Shown: positions 44,327 through 57,425, counted from the first letter of the stretch. The stretch: DNA of 64,000 nucleotides from Piper betle (GCA_033002965.1 JAURVB010012585.1:62001-126000), one strand, 5' to 3'. Made by a program: numbers and translations. Notes: generated by a model from the letters alone, not told the origin.

Positions 44327-47300
44327 ATATTTCTCCTGGCCTTGAGCACGAAGGCCGAGTACTCTCAGGCAGTCGCCTTTAGTACCCTTTGAACCACAAG
44401 TCTGGACATGCGCTGTACTAAACAGTACCCGTAAACCTCCACGTTCTCCGGGTGTGAGGAACTCAAACGCGGAGTTGTCAGGATCCCTCGGGAATGGAAC
44501 AGTCCGCTGGCACTAATCCAGAGCCCGCTTTGACTATCACGGCATCCGCTCATGGTACGTGAAGTCGGTTTCTCCATCTCTCGTCTCACTGAAAACGCAA
44601 AAACTACATATATATAGGGTTGGGTAGGGATTTATATAATAGGCCCGAAGGCAACTTGTGGTGGATCTTGTTTTCGAAATCATCCTCGAGGGGTTATTAA
44701 TCCGGAAAACTGTTCGGTTAAATGGCCCGAGTTAAGTGGGATCCGATAAAACGCCACTTAACCTGTCCTGCAGATAATAAAATAAACATACAATAGAAGA
44801 GCGTAAAACAGAGACGAGTCCTAAACGGACCTGGTAGAAGCTCCAAGCGTGTCATCGCGCCTAGGCGGCGAGCTCCTACTCCGTACCTACACATCAAAAC
44901 TAAATACTAACGCCCGCTAACTAAATGATGCATCAAACTCAATGAACATCACACACAATACGAATAACATCCATCAACAGTCAAATAATCATAATGTGAA
45001 AATAATTCTAAGTCATCCTATTCATACCAATTTTATTACTGTTTTTCTAAGTTACGTCATACTCGATTAGCATGCTCATACTTGATCTACCTCATTAGAT
45101 CACTCATATTCATCCATTATCAATCAAATCATGCACATCATTACTTCTTTCATGCTCGAACTTTTATCATGACAATCAATCAATCCTATCATGTTGTGCT
45201 AACAATCATTAATTTTAAATAATTAAATCAGAGGTAATTATACCTCTTGTCAGTCGACAATCGGCGACTGCTAGGGTTTCGTCACGCGTCTCGAAACTCA
45301 AATTCGGCGCTCATCGGCGTCCAAAGCTCGATCGGGCTCGACTGGATGAACTCCGCGGAAGATTCGGTGAATTTCAGCGAATCCGGCTTTTCGGCAAGTT
45401 CTGGCGGTTTTCCGGTAGGCTTCAATGGTTTTCCGGCACCCTTCCAGCGGTTTTCCAGCGGCAATCGCCGGCGGCGTCTACTAGCTGGATAGGGGTCATA
45501 TTGGGTACCATTGGAACCGGCTCGGCGAGCCCGACGTATCTACGGCGTCGACGTGGTCGGCGGAGGTGGCGGCTCGCCGAAAAATGTCTAAAACAGAGCG
45601 GCGGCGGTGGGTGAAGAAATCCGGCTGGTCTAGGCGGCGATGGCCTCCGCGCCGGTCGGGAAATGTCGCTGGGCGGTCGAGGGTGCTAAGGTGACCACCT
45701 GATCGTGGCGGCGACGGTTGCCGGCGGCGGAATCGGCGACGTGACCGAAATGTAGCCGCGGCGCTAGGCGAGGCGATTCCAGCGTCACGGCGGCCTGGCA
45801 GCGGCCGGGGCTGGTCGGGGCGACACGGCAATGCCATGGAGGGGTAGGCAGCGTCGATCGGTGGCTGGGCGGTGTCGACAGCAGCGGCGGTGACACTGCA
45901 CGAGGGTGGCGTCGAGGCAAGGGTTTGGGAAGAAGATGTCGGGAGGGGAGAAAAATAACTGGGTGGCAATTTTGTAAATAAGACTTGACTCGTCTCCGGC
46001 TCGAGTCAAGTATAATAATTAAGTCGTATTAAATCCTTAAAAAAATCATAAAAATCAGGAAAAATCCCATAAAATCAAACAAACACCAAAACATTGTAAT
46101 GATATGCTCTAGAACTATCAACCCACCCAAACTGCCCGTAATGCATCCTAACACGATAAATGGCCTAAAACTAATTCTACGATCCACTATATATAAAAAT
46201 AAAAAAAATAACGTGGCATACTCTCATATATTCTGATAACTCATTCTGTTCTGCTATGTTCATGACGTTATCATCATATACTTGGGTACGCATGACCTTC
46301 ATTGCTCATACACGCGACTGGCGTCGGCTCAGTACACGTGTTCTGAAACTGACTCGACTCAAAAATATCGGTCGAACCGACCAGTTCTGAATATAAAACC
46401 CTGACTCAAATCGTGGGTTTTACAATCTTCCCTCCTTATAAAAATTTCGTCCTCAAAATTTCAACTGAAGGAGGTTCTACTGAACTAATACCTGGAAGCT
46501 AGATACACACCAGTTGTATCCACTACTCTTCGATAGTCATGTACCTCCTCACTTACTGTAGCTGCGCCGTCATGGCAGGTTTTGCTTGTGATGCTGTCAA
46601 TATCAACATTCTGTTTCTAAGCTATCTGTGCCCATTCTAACATGACCATCACCATTCTCTTCTGTTCTGATCCCTACTACTGTCTGTGCCTGTTCTGACA
46701 TTACCATCATCATGCTCTTCTGTTCTGATCCCTATTGCTAACTCGGCGGGAAACCTAGGTCACCCCTAAGGGCCTATTGGGTTGGTCAAGCAGACACTCT
46801 AGAGTATCGCAAGGTTCTAATCTGAGCTATGTCTGGGAAAACTACATCGAGGGTAAGACCTACCTGCTAGCATCTACCCATGTCCCTCTAATCCTCATCT
46901 GTGAAAGGTCACCTACATGTACTCTCAGGAAACTCTATTCCTAAGTCCTACAACCAACCTAAGGTGTGCTATGAGTCTCCTGCTAGGTACGAGTGTATAG
47001 GCTAATGAGCTGCATGGCTCACTATCGCCAGTCTAGATCCAACTCTCAGGTGTCCCTGTATAAGGAACTGGACCGCTCACGGGGTCCTAGTTGACTCGGT
47101 CCTGAGTCAAGTATCTCACTCTGTTCTATAAGAGAACAAGGATAGCTGCTATGACTCTACTGTATACTATGGCTCAGGTGACTATCTATACAACCACTAA
47201 CTACTGCTGAAAGGAGGCGAGAACACCTGTACATACACAGTGTGTCTCAAGGAGTATGATAACATACTCTGCATGGTCTGTAGAGCCTGCATCTGGTCTG

Positions 47301-48759
47301 TGGCATGTGCTCTGCGGTCAATGTATACTCATCTCAATCATCTGGATAAACTGATGGTAGAACTGATACATACAAAGGGGTGAGTGGAAATCCTCAAGTG
47401 AAAACTCTACTCTGTCTGACATCTCATAGGTTATAGGAAGGGAGACTGAATCTCGTGAAAATCTAGTCACACTACTCAAGAACTCTCACTAGGTGATATC
47501 TCATCCTCACATGTGGTATCTGATGCCAGGTAAATAAGGGAATCCACTAGGTTAAGAAAAACCTGCTACATAGGTATGTCACTTCTGATCTATGGTGAGG
47601 TCAAGGTGTCATACAAGTGGTAGGGGAGATGAAATCCCTATGTAGCGTACTGGGTGGCCAAAATATCGGTAGGTCTATGGACTTGTCTCTAAGATCACCA
47701 TAATTCACTATGCCACAGGTGATCAGGCTGTGGAACAGTCAATCAATGACGAATCTCAGAAACGGCTCCTAAGTGGCTCTAGTTCAATCAGCTAACAGTA
47801 GGCACATGTTTCTCGATACTGTACTAGTCACGCACTTCTAAACGGGCGGGGTTCAAACGACCCAAAGAACCACTGTCTCCCCTCAAGTCTACGGGGACTC
47901 ATAATGAGGTTCGACACGTGTCTCGTCCGCTCTTCAGTGGTGTGTGACCTGCCGTCCCGTACCGATTTGTAGTACTAATCTTGACTCACATGACTACTAC
48001 CGTTGTGGTAGACTCTCAAGCAAGGCTATCAATCAAGATGAGCATACACTGGTATCACTCTTTAGTCAGCATGGCCTGTTCTGTTTGAAGTCCATGTCTA
48101 CATCGCTCTCAAGCTGGGGTGAAATCCTCATCGGAAGATCGGTCTGCAACATCTACCTGCACTGTAAACCCTAATCAGTACCATAAAGGTACCTCTATAC
48201 TCAGGGCAAGGCTCAATCCTATGTCTCAAGGTGAGAACCTAATCGTGCTGGCGAAACACAAGGGAATCACTATCCTTCTGAAAAACCCTTCCTCACTAAC
48301 CCTCTATCTATGCCCAATACTCTAATATAAGTCAAATTCCTATCACTGGTTGGCCCATCACTAAATGGGTTCAACAGCGTGTGTGACCGTCTACTAACCA
48401 TCTGATCTATGCTGGTTGTGGCCCATGGATGTATTATCATGCAATCTGCACAATCTGATCATTGTGACCGTCCCATCTGGAGGTCATACTGTCATGTTCC
48501 CTGATTCTGTCCATGCGCATCCTTATGAGACTGTCACTAATAGTGTCTGATGGGGTCATCTTGCAATATACATCTGACCCAAGGGTGTCAGGTCAAGACA
48601 ATGATTGCAAGAGAGCTCGTGGAGTCGATCCTATGCCATATCATCAGAATAACTTCAATTTTCCTAACTCTCCTCTGTTCTGCTAATGATCCATTGTAGC
48701 TATATCTTGTTCTTCAAATTCTGGTCCTACAACTATCCTAGTAAGCTCTAACTAATCTA

Positions 48760-49020
48760 TTCGGTCGGCGGATGAGCAATACACGGACGGCGGTAGTGCG
48801 TCTTCGGTCGGTGGTAGTGCATCTCGGACGGCGGTTGTGCACCTCGGCAGTGGTTGTGTGACTCGGTCGGCGGTTGTGCAACTCGGTTGGCGATTGTGCA
48901 GCTGCGATCGGTCAACAGTTGTGCACTCGGTCGGCGGTTGTGCAACTCGGTCGGTGGTTGTGCACTCGGTCGGCGGTTGTGCACTCGGTCGGCGGTTGTG
49001 CAACTCTATCGGCAACAGTG
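48760..49020. repeat. Minisatellite in the LARD core
   Basis: About a dozen tandem copies of a unit of roughly 17-22 bp, with consensus cactcggtcggcggttgtg. Spacing varies because the caa before ctcgg is sometimes missing. The downstream copies (48915-49005) are the most regular. Confidence 0.85.
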
Positions 49021-50049
49021 CTACCTAGGTGCTAAAAATCTGATCCTGATCATATACATCATAAATCCACTACTGTCTCTTACATATTCTTGGTTGCTAA
49101 CAACTCGGCTCAGGTTGTCCAACCATGCGTGTCTGATCCAGAGGGGTTTGGATCATGGTGCTGACACATATGATGGTAAACCTATGCTGAACCCACTCTA
49201 ATCTCCTAAAATCTGGAGTGGCTACTTCTATCAGTGCTGACTGGCCCTCAAATGGCAATCACTGATCTGGTGCCTTATCTCTAGTGGAATCCTGTCAAAT
49301 ATCTGATCTCGTAGGCAATAGTAGTCCTGATCTTTTCCTCATCATATCGAGACCTATGTCTGGCAAAGTGAAGCCAAAACTGTTGCCCGTAGGTCATAAA
49401 CTAGTGGAAGAGGGGGAGGTGGTGAAGTGCTAATCGAACTGTCGATCCACCACGCTACTCATCCTCATTCATCACTATCTTCTGGAAGTGGTCCATCTCA
49501 TGTGCCAACTAACTTGCTAGTATCTCTATACTTCAAGCTCCTTACTGTTACCCCATTTCTTTTTAACTCATTCTCATCATGTACACCATGTCCCATGGAA
49601 ACAGGACTAATGTGGTGACATGCAAGACACCGAACACCTGGTCAATCATCCAATTCACTTATGCGATGGACAGAACTAGTGGGTCTCTAAGCCCATCATG
49701 ACAATCCTGTCAGATTCCTGCTCACATCTGCTAACATCCAAATCTGGTATAAGATGAGATCTTATACCCATTCTACCTCTACTAGCACTACAACATTCCT
49801 TGCTCACATCTAACCGACAAACAATCTGATATCACAAGAAAAATCCATAGAAATGACCTGCCAGCTCAACTAAGGCCAATTCCACATACTTCTGATAAGG
49901 TCCTGAATACACTGTTATCTAAACAACTTATGAAGAAAAATCTACATGTAAAGAAAATAAACAGAAACATACCTGCCAGCTGGACTTGGAGCAGTCTTTG
50001 CACACACATCACCTATAAAAGTATCTTACATCTTAATCAACCGAGAGTG

Positions 50050-50061
50050 GCTCTGATACCA
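50050..50061 (-). other. Primer-binding site (initiator tRNA-Met) of the LARD-like element
   Basis: The - strand reads tggtatcagagccactctc, four bases inside the 5' LTR. It sets the element's orientation and its 5' end at the right. Confidence 0.88.
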
Positions 50062-50065
50062 ATTC

Positions 50066-53000
50066 TGTAACACCCCAAATCCGGTTCACGCTCGTGAACC
50101 GAACCGGTATGTTACAGGCCCCGGTTAGGTCGGCTAACCCGAACCTAACTCATGCGGATCCAATCTCGGCGTCTTAAGATGAAGATACAACTCTCAATGC
50201 ATGGATGAATGCACAAACCCTAACATGGTACTACATGAATGACATGCAATTCAAAGTACACACCAATACAATTACGATACAAATTCAATAAAAATTCTGA
50301 AATAAAACGGACAGAGTCTCCCCTAAAAGTGCAATTAGGGTCCACCCTATCAAACATACATATGCAAATATATATATAACCATATATCAAACAATTTCAT
50401 ATACAATACAAAATCTAATATATTATATACTCATTATGGAACTTGGGTCTCAACCCACTACGCTGTCATTGCGCAATCTATTCATGCTCACATCATCTCA
50501 TCATGTCTTAGCAATTAATCACGTCACATCATCATGTCATTAACATTTAATCATATCACTCATCATGTCTTAAGCATTTCACATCATTCACAATATAATA
50601 GCATCATAAATACAATATTAACCACTCTATCAACTGACATGTGTGCAAGCGACAACAGTGCTCCTCCGTCCAAGCTGGCTCCTCCAACTCGTAATTATTA
50701 CCTACATATAGTATAAAAACACGTCAGTAACAAGTGTTACTGGTCCGAGAAAATAAAATAACTATAACAAGCTGGCTATGAGAGCAAACTCTCATATGAA
50801 AGAAAACATCATATACTCCACGTGAACACTCTGAAGGGCACTACTGAGGAGCCACTGGGCTGCAGACCCGGTAGCATCCCGAACTTACTGATCTGCTGCT
50901 GCTGATGCTGCTCTCGACATTTTCTTACTTCATTTTTTTTAAAAACAATGATTTTTATTACAAGACTCGAACCTAAATATTATGAAATAAATATGGATGA
51001 ACCGATATGGTTGGTTATCAAGTCGACCGGTCATGGTTAGACTTAAGGTCACCTAGAAAATACCTATTCATGAATGGATGATGGGGTGTGAGAATTTAGT
51101 GAAGGGGTCGTTGAACCTAGGAAATACCAATGGATGATGGGGTATGAGAATTTAATGGAGGGAATGGTATTCATGAATGGATGATAGGGTGTGAGAATTT
51201 AATGAAGGGGTCGTTGAACCTAGGAAATACCAATGGATGATGGGGTGTGAGAATTTAATGAAGGGGCTTGTTGAACCTAGGGAATACCAAAGGATGATGG
51301 GGTATGAGAATTTAATGGAGGGAATGGTTGAAGTGTATATATATATGCAGGACGAGTGAGTATTTCATCCCTCATCTTATTTGTTTCCATTAGGATTCTT
51401 GCATGCAAGGTTTGTTGAAGATGCCCTGCCAAGTTGCTAGATCTCCAGTGTCTTATGCATGGGGTTCTTGTCGATTGCTTAGTTGTTTTGTAAATGGACA
51501 TGTTAATAATTAAATTATCAATTAGATAATAGGGATTTGGATAATGATAATTAATAATTAATTATCATTAGAATTGCTGAAATTTTAATAAGAAATGAAG
51601 ACTAACATGAACTAATTACATCATTTAAAATTGATAGTATATTAGTCATGTAAGTTGCATGTAGGTTCATGCAAAATAAAATTATACTAATGTATAATTT
51701 TATGCCCTCATTCAGATTAGGGTTCACGGGTCACAGTCAGACGAAATCACCAGTTAGGTACGTATAATAGGTAGAACATCGTACTTTCCTTGTTGGTAGC
51801 CTAGGTCGGCCTAAGCCCAGATTCAACTACCATGCACCGAGTGCAACTGGGGTCAAAGAATTGACTCAGTCCGACACGGGGTCATATTATGTGCGTAAAT
51901 TGTGTAATGCATCGACATTGTTTTCGAGTAGTGATAGCCGCCCCATAAAAAGGCTACGACCGGAGTGAGCGAGGCACAGCGATTCCTCCATCGCACTGGA
52001 GTGCAGTGATAGCCTCCCCATAAAAAGGCTACGGCCGGGTGTGTGAGGCACTGGCATTAGAATTGGCAGTGAGAGCTTCCCCACAAATGGGCGTAGCATT
52101 CACCTGAGTGCAGTGATAGCCTCCCCATAAAAAGGCTACGGCCGGGGTGTGTGAGGCACTGGCACTAGAATTGGCAGTGAGAGCTTCCCCACAAATGGGC
52201 GTAGCATTCACCTGAGTGCAGTGATAGCCTCCCCATAAAAAGGCTACAGCCTGGGGTGTGTGAGGCATTGGCACTAGAATGTGCCAGTGAGAGCTTCCCC
52301 ACAAACAGGGCGTAGCATTCACCTGAGTGCAGTGATAGCCTCCCCATAAAAAGGCTACGGCCGGGGTGTGCAAGGCACTGGCACTGGAGTGCAGTGATAG
52401 CCTCCCCATAAAAAGGCTACGATCGGGTGTGTGTGGCACTGGCACTAGAATTGGTAGTGAGAGCTTCCCCACAAACGGGGCGTAGCAATCACCTGAGTGC
52501 TGTGATAGCTTCCCCACAAAAAGGCTACGGCCGGGGTGTGCGAGGCACTAGCACTGGAGACGGTAGTGGTAGCCTTCCCACACAAAGGCTATGGCAGGGG
52601 TGTGCGGATCACAGCGGATACCTCCTCCGCATTGTTTTGGAGTATAGCGGAATCGCTCCATCGCATATTAAAATCAACATAAGGAAATAGTGGAATGTAC
52701 TTGATTTGTTTTATCTATTATACTACTTAGTGTTGTAATCACTAACGTAGAATTGCCTCCGCAGGTGCGCAGATACGAAAGTAGGTGATTGACAACCAGG
52801 GCATGGAGCAAAATAAATATGAGGACTCCTTTTATTATTTATTTGAGAAATAAGTGTGGCTACTGGGAAACGTTCTAAGACTGTGGGATCTTTATATATC
52901 TTTTTGTTAAATAAAAAAGTTAGATATGTTTGCTTAATTGTGAGTAACACCTGGCTAGCTTGGCCCACAATGTTGTGACAAATGTCGGGTCATTACATTT

Positions 53001-55157
53001 TTGGTCTCAAATCCTAAGCCCTCTCCTTACCTCCATATTTCTCCTGGCCTTGAGCACGAAGGCAGAGTACTCTTCGGCAATTGCCTTTAGTAACCTTTGA
53101 ACCACAAGTCCGGATATGCGATGTACTAAACAGTACTCGTAAACCTCCACATTCTCGGGGTGTGAGGAACTCAAACGCGGAGTTGTCAGGATCCCTCAGG
53201 AATGGAACAGTCCGCTGGCACTAATCCAGAGCCCGCTTTGACTGTCACGGCATCCGCTCATGGTACGTGCAGTTGGTTTCTCCATCTTTCGTCTCACTAA
53301 AAACACGAAAACTATATATATATTATTATATATAGGGCTGGGTAGGGATTTATATAATGGCCCGAAGGCAACTTGTGGTGGATTTTGTTTTCGAAATCAT
53401 CCTCAAGGGATCTCATCCTCGAGGAGTTATTAATCCAGAAAACTGTTCGGTTAAATGGCCCGAGTTAAGTGGGATACGATAAAACGACACTTAACCTGTC
53501 CTGCAGATAATAAAATAAACATACAATAGAAGAGCGTAAAATAGAGTCGAGTCCTAAACAGACCTGGTAGAAGCTCCAAGCATGTCATCGCGCCTAGGCG
53601 GCGAGCTCCTACTTCGTACCTACACATCAAAACTAATAACTATCGCCCGCTAACTAAATGATGCATCAAACTCAATGAACATCACACACAATACGAATAA
53701 CATCCATCAATAGTCAAATAATCATAATGTGAAAATAATTCTAAGTCATCTTATTCATACCAATTTTATACTATTTTTTCTAAGTTAAGTCATACTCGAT
53801 TAGCATGCTCAAACTCGATCTACCTCATTAGATCACTCACATTCATCCATTACCAATCAATTCATGCACATCATTACTTCTTTCATGCTCGAACTTTTAT
53901 CATGGCAATCAATCAATCCTATCATGCTGTGCTTACAATCATTAATTTTAAATAATCAAATCAAAGGTAATTATACCTCTTGTAGTCGACAATCGGCGAC
54001 TTCTAAGGTTTTGCCACGCATCTCACAACTCAAATTCGGCGCTCATCGGCGTCCAAAGCTCGATCGGGCTTGACTGGTTGAGCTCCATGAAAGATTCAGT
54101 GAATTTCGGCGAATCCAGTTTTCCGGCAAGTTCTGGCGGTTTTCGGTAGCTTCAATGGTTTTCCGGCACCTCTCCGGCGGTTTTCCAGCAGCAATCGCCG
54201 GCGTCGTCTACTAGCTGGATAGGGGTCATATTGGGTACCATTGGAACCGGCTCGGTGAGCCCGACGTGTCTACGGCGTCGACTTGGTTGGCAGAGGTGGC
54301 GGCTTGCCAAAAAATGTCTAAAACAGAGCGGCGGCGGTGGGTGAAGAAATCCGGCCGGTATGGGCGGCGATGGCCTCCACGCCGGTCGAGAAATGTCGCT
54401 GGGTTGTCGAGGGTGCTAAGCGTTCCTGATCGTAGCTGCGATGGTTGCCAGCTGCAGAATCGGCGACTCGACTGAAATGTAGCTGTGGCGCTAGGCGAGG
54501 CGATTCCAGCATCACGGCGGCCTGGTAGCGGCCAGGGCTGGTCTGGGCGGCACGACAACGCCGTGGAGGGAGTAGGCAGCATCGATCGGTGGCTGGGCGG
54601 TGTCGATAGCAGCGGCAGTGACACTGCACGGGGTGGCATTGGGGCAAGGGTTTGGGAAGAAGATGTTGGGAGGAGAAAAATAACTGGGTGGTAATTTCGT
54701 AAATAAGACTTGACTGGTCTCCAGCTCGAGTCAAGTATAATAACTAAGTCGTATTAAATCCTTAAAAAGTTCATAAAAATTGGAAAAAAATCCCATAAAA
54801 TCAAACAAACACCAAACATTGTAATGATATGCTCTAGAACTATCAACCCACCCAAACTGCCCATAACGCGTCCTAACGCAATAAACGGCCTAAAACTAAT
54901 TCTACGATCCACTATATATAAAAATAAAATAATAAAAAAACATAAGTGGCATACTCTCATATATTCTGATAACTCATTCTGTTCTGCTGTGTTTATGACG
55001 TTATCATCGTATACTTGGGTACGCATGACCCTCATTTCTCATACACGCAATCGACGTCGGTTCAGTACACGTGTTTTGAAACTGACTCGACTTAAAAATA
55101 TCGGTCGAACCGATCGATTCTAAATATAAAACCCTGACTCGAATCATGGGTTTTACA
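50066..55157 (-). repeat. 5' LTR of the LARD-like element, interrupted
   Basis: The LTR parts are 50066-50937 and 53003-55157, about 3.03 kb. It matches the left LTR over its length. 54030-54700 is the GC-rich part. Confidence 0.85.
50938..52997 (+). mobile_element. Solo LTR of the TR-GAG family
   Basis: It is 2060 bp long with target duplication ttttt (50933-50937 and 52998-53002). No primer site or gag follows, so it is a solo LTR. It has about five ~58-bp U3 repeats (51068-51310) against three in the TR-GAG element, keeps the 360-bp segment, and has eight 109-bp-type cores. It has lost the 48 bp between the two gagtatttcatccctcatct repeats of the leader. The start tttaaaaacaatg is mutated from tgtaaaaaccatg. 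Confidence 0.88.
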
Positions 55158-57230
55158 GGTTCGCTACCCTGCACGCAACATACTGAGGGTCAACATGGTT
55201 TGCCATAAAGTACTTCGAATGGTGCCATTCAGATTGTGGCCTGATAACTATTGTTGTATGAGAACTCTGTGAGAGGTAGATAGTCTTCTCAACTTCCTAT
55301 GAAGTCTAGAATGCATGCTTAGAGCAAATCCTCTAATATATGTATGGTTCTCTCAATCTATCCATTTGTCTGAGGATGCAAAACTATGCTAAATCTCATC
55401 TTAGTGCCCATAGCTATCTAGAAAGCTTTCCAAAATCTAAATGTGAATCTCAGATCCCTGTTTGATATGATCTCTCATGGTACTCCGTGTAGCCTAACCA
55501 TCTGATCTTTGTACAGTGTGGCCAAAGTGGCCAATGGGTGCTCGTTGTGCTCATTGTGAGTCGATTTAGGCAAACTAACTATAAAATAGTATGTTATGCT
55601 ATCCCACTTCCATTCTAGGGTTTCTAATGGCTATAGTGTTTTACTTGGACATACATGCTCGGCTTTCACTTGCTGGTACACCAAACATCTAATGATTGTG
55701 TTGTACACCTCTCTCTTCATTCTTGTCCACCAATAAGTTCGTCGAACGTTGTGGTACATCTTCACTCCACCTGGATGCACTACACATCACAACGTGTAAA
55801 CCTTGTGAAGAATCATACTTCCAAGTCTGGGATAGTCTGGAATATCTGGCACAAATAGTCACCATCTAAGTCTGACTAACCCATTTGCATCTCTAGCCAA
55901 TTTTTGGTGTGTTCCTTGTTCCAGCCACTAACTCAACTATTTGTCTGCCTCGTGTGCAACCTTGATCTGTTCAAGTACACTTGGCTAAATAGTCAATCGT
56001 GTTGTCATTCCAACCAATTTTCTCTGGCCTATAGCATGTTGAGTCACTGACATTGCTGCCAATCCTACCGCTGAGATGATATGGACGAGAAAGTTCACTT
56101 CTGATAGCCAAAAACTACATTATGAAAACTTTCCATACAATCTGTGCTCTCTCAGCATCTGCAACACAATCCTTGGATGTTGCTCATGTTCTTCCCTAGA
56201 CAAAGAGTATACTAGTTTGTCGTCTGTAAAGACGATCATAAACTAGTCCAAATATGGACTAACACTCTATTCATCAAGTTCATAAATGCTCTGTAGCATT
56301 GGTTAAGTCAAAAGGCATGACCAAAAACTCATAGTGGCCATATCTAATCCTGAATGTAGTTTTCAGGATGTCATCAAGTTCGAATAGATCATCCATGCGA
56401 GGAAGAGGGTATCTATTCTCAATAGTTGCATGGTTTAACATCCTATAATCGATCCATAAATGGATGCTTCTATCCTTCTTTCTCACAAATGGCACTGGTG
56501 CACCCCATGGAGAGATACTCAGTCTGATGAATCCTTGATCCAATAGTGTCTATAACTGTTCCTTGAGTTCCTTAAGCTTAAGAGATGTCATTCTATATGG
56601 AGCTCTATAGATAGGTGTTGTGCTTGTCATCAACGCAATGGCGAGATCTACTTCTCTATCTAGCAGCAATCCAGTAATCTCATCTGGAAATACATCTATA
56701 AATTCTGTGACCATTGGAATTTGCCCAATGTTCAGTCTATCCCTTGAACTACTCTACTCAGTCAGTACTAATGATGTCATTATCAGCTCAGTACCTCGAT
56801 CTAGCTGTCTCATTGCATTTTGATAGGACACCCATCCTTGTTCTCTATCTTTGCCTTGAGCCTAGAAGAAAAAGCAGCGACTTCTGTGGCAAAATGTCAC
56901 CTTCTTTCTTTGGCAGTCTATCATGGCTCCTTGCTTGAACAACCAGCTCATTCTAAACATCACATCAAATTCTTGTAGCTTGAACAATATTAAATTAGCT
57001 ACAAGTTGCCACTATTGAATCTCAACAGGGACATTACGCACACACTCAACCGTAGCTATAACACTACCAACGGGAGAAGACACTAATAGTGAATGTCCTA
57101 ATTCTTTTATCTTACATCCAATTCTATCTGTGTGTGCATATGATATAAATGAGTGTGTGCAACCAGAATCAAATGAGACTCGTGCAGGTACAAAGCCTAT
57201 GAGAAGTGTACCTGTCATGATTATCATGCC
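55158..57230 (-). pseudogene. Element B protease, RT and integrase remnants
   Basis: Read from right to left. Protease FDSGCTHSFIS is at about 57150-57185. RT has [20 protein letters not shown] and [20 protein letters not shown] at 56280-56543. The catalytic region FTDDKLVYS is at about 56205-56245 in another frame. The integrase core is at about 55270-55500, with VRLHGVPREIISNRDLRF and MGTKMRFSIVLHPQTNG. Stops interrupt each domain. The reading is cut at 55158 by the LARD insertion and resumes at 38357. Confidence 0.85.
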
Positions 57231-57425
57231 CTCTAATGCTTATGTCACTATGACTGTGTACATCCTTACTTGGCTACTGTTGTGCTTGGATAGAAGGTCC
57301 TGCAGGTGGTACACGCCTGATTATGATCCCCCTGATTTTTGAGCTGATGGTGCTTGTTGTCTACCCTGTTGTGGTCTAGCTCTACCTTGGCAAACCACAT
57401 ACCCTCTAGTTCTGCCCCTTTGTTG

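Larger units (their letters stand above)
38677..46424 (-). repeat. 3' LTR of the LARD-like element, interrupted
   Basis: The LTR parts are 38677-39536 and 44332-46424. It starts tgtaacaccccaaatccggt and ends gggttttaca. Compared with the right LTR it has lost a short block after cacgctcgt near the start. The part 45282-45970 is GC-rich. The purine tract of the element is the reverse of atcttccctcctta directly after 46424. Confidence 0.85.
46425..50065 (-). other. Non-coding core of the LARD-like element
   Basis: Neither strand holds a long open frame or a recognisable Gag or Pol motif. About 46590-46740 has a doubled tctgttctgatccctact-type phrase. About 48760-49020 is a minisatellite. The core may serve in RNA packaging and priming only, as proposed for LARDs. 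Confidence 0.75.
38677..55157 (-). mobile_element. LARD-like non-autonomous LTR element
   Basis: The element has LTRs of about 3.0 kb after removing inserts and an interior of 3641 bp (46425-50065) with no retrotransposon protein. A primer-binding site for initiator tRNA-Met lies by the right LTR and a purine tract by the left LTR, so it is oriented on the - strand. Large LTRs with a 3.5-kb non-coding core define LARDs. It has a 5-bp target duplication inside the integrase region of element B. Each of its LTRs holds a further insertion. Its LTRs resemble those of B, so B-like proteins probably mobilised it. Confidence 0.85.

Noticed and set aside
45496..46009. Pro/Arg-rich frames of about 75-157 codons (also 37142-37564 and 54226-54734)
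   Set aside because: They lie in the GC-rich LTR island, differ between the LTR copies by frameshifts and match no protein family.
48760..49020. CRISPR-like array
   Set aside because: The units are contiguous with no unique spacers, in a plant retroelement core. It is a minisatellite.
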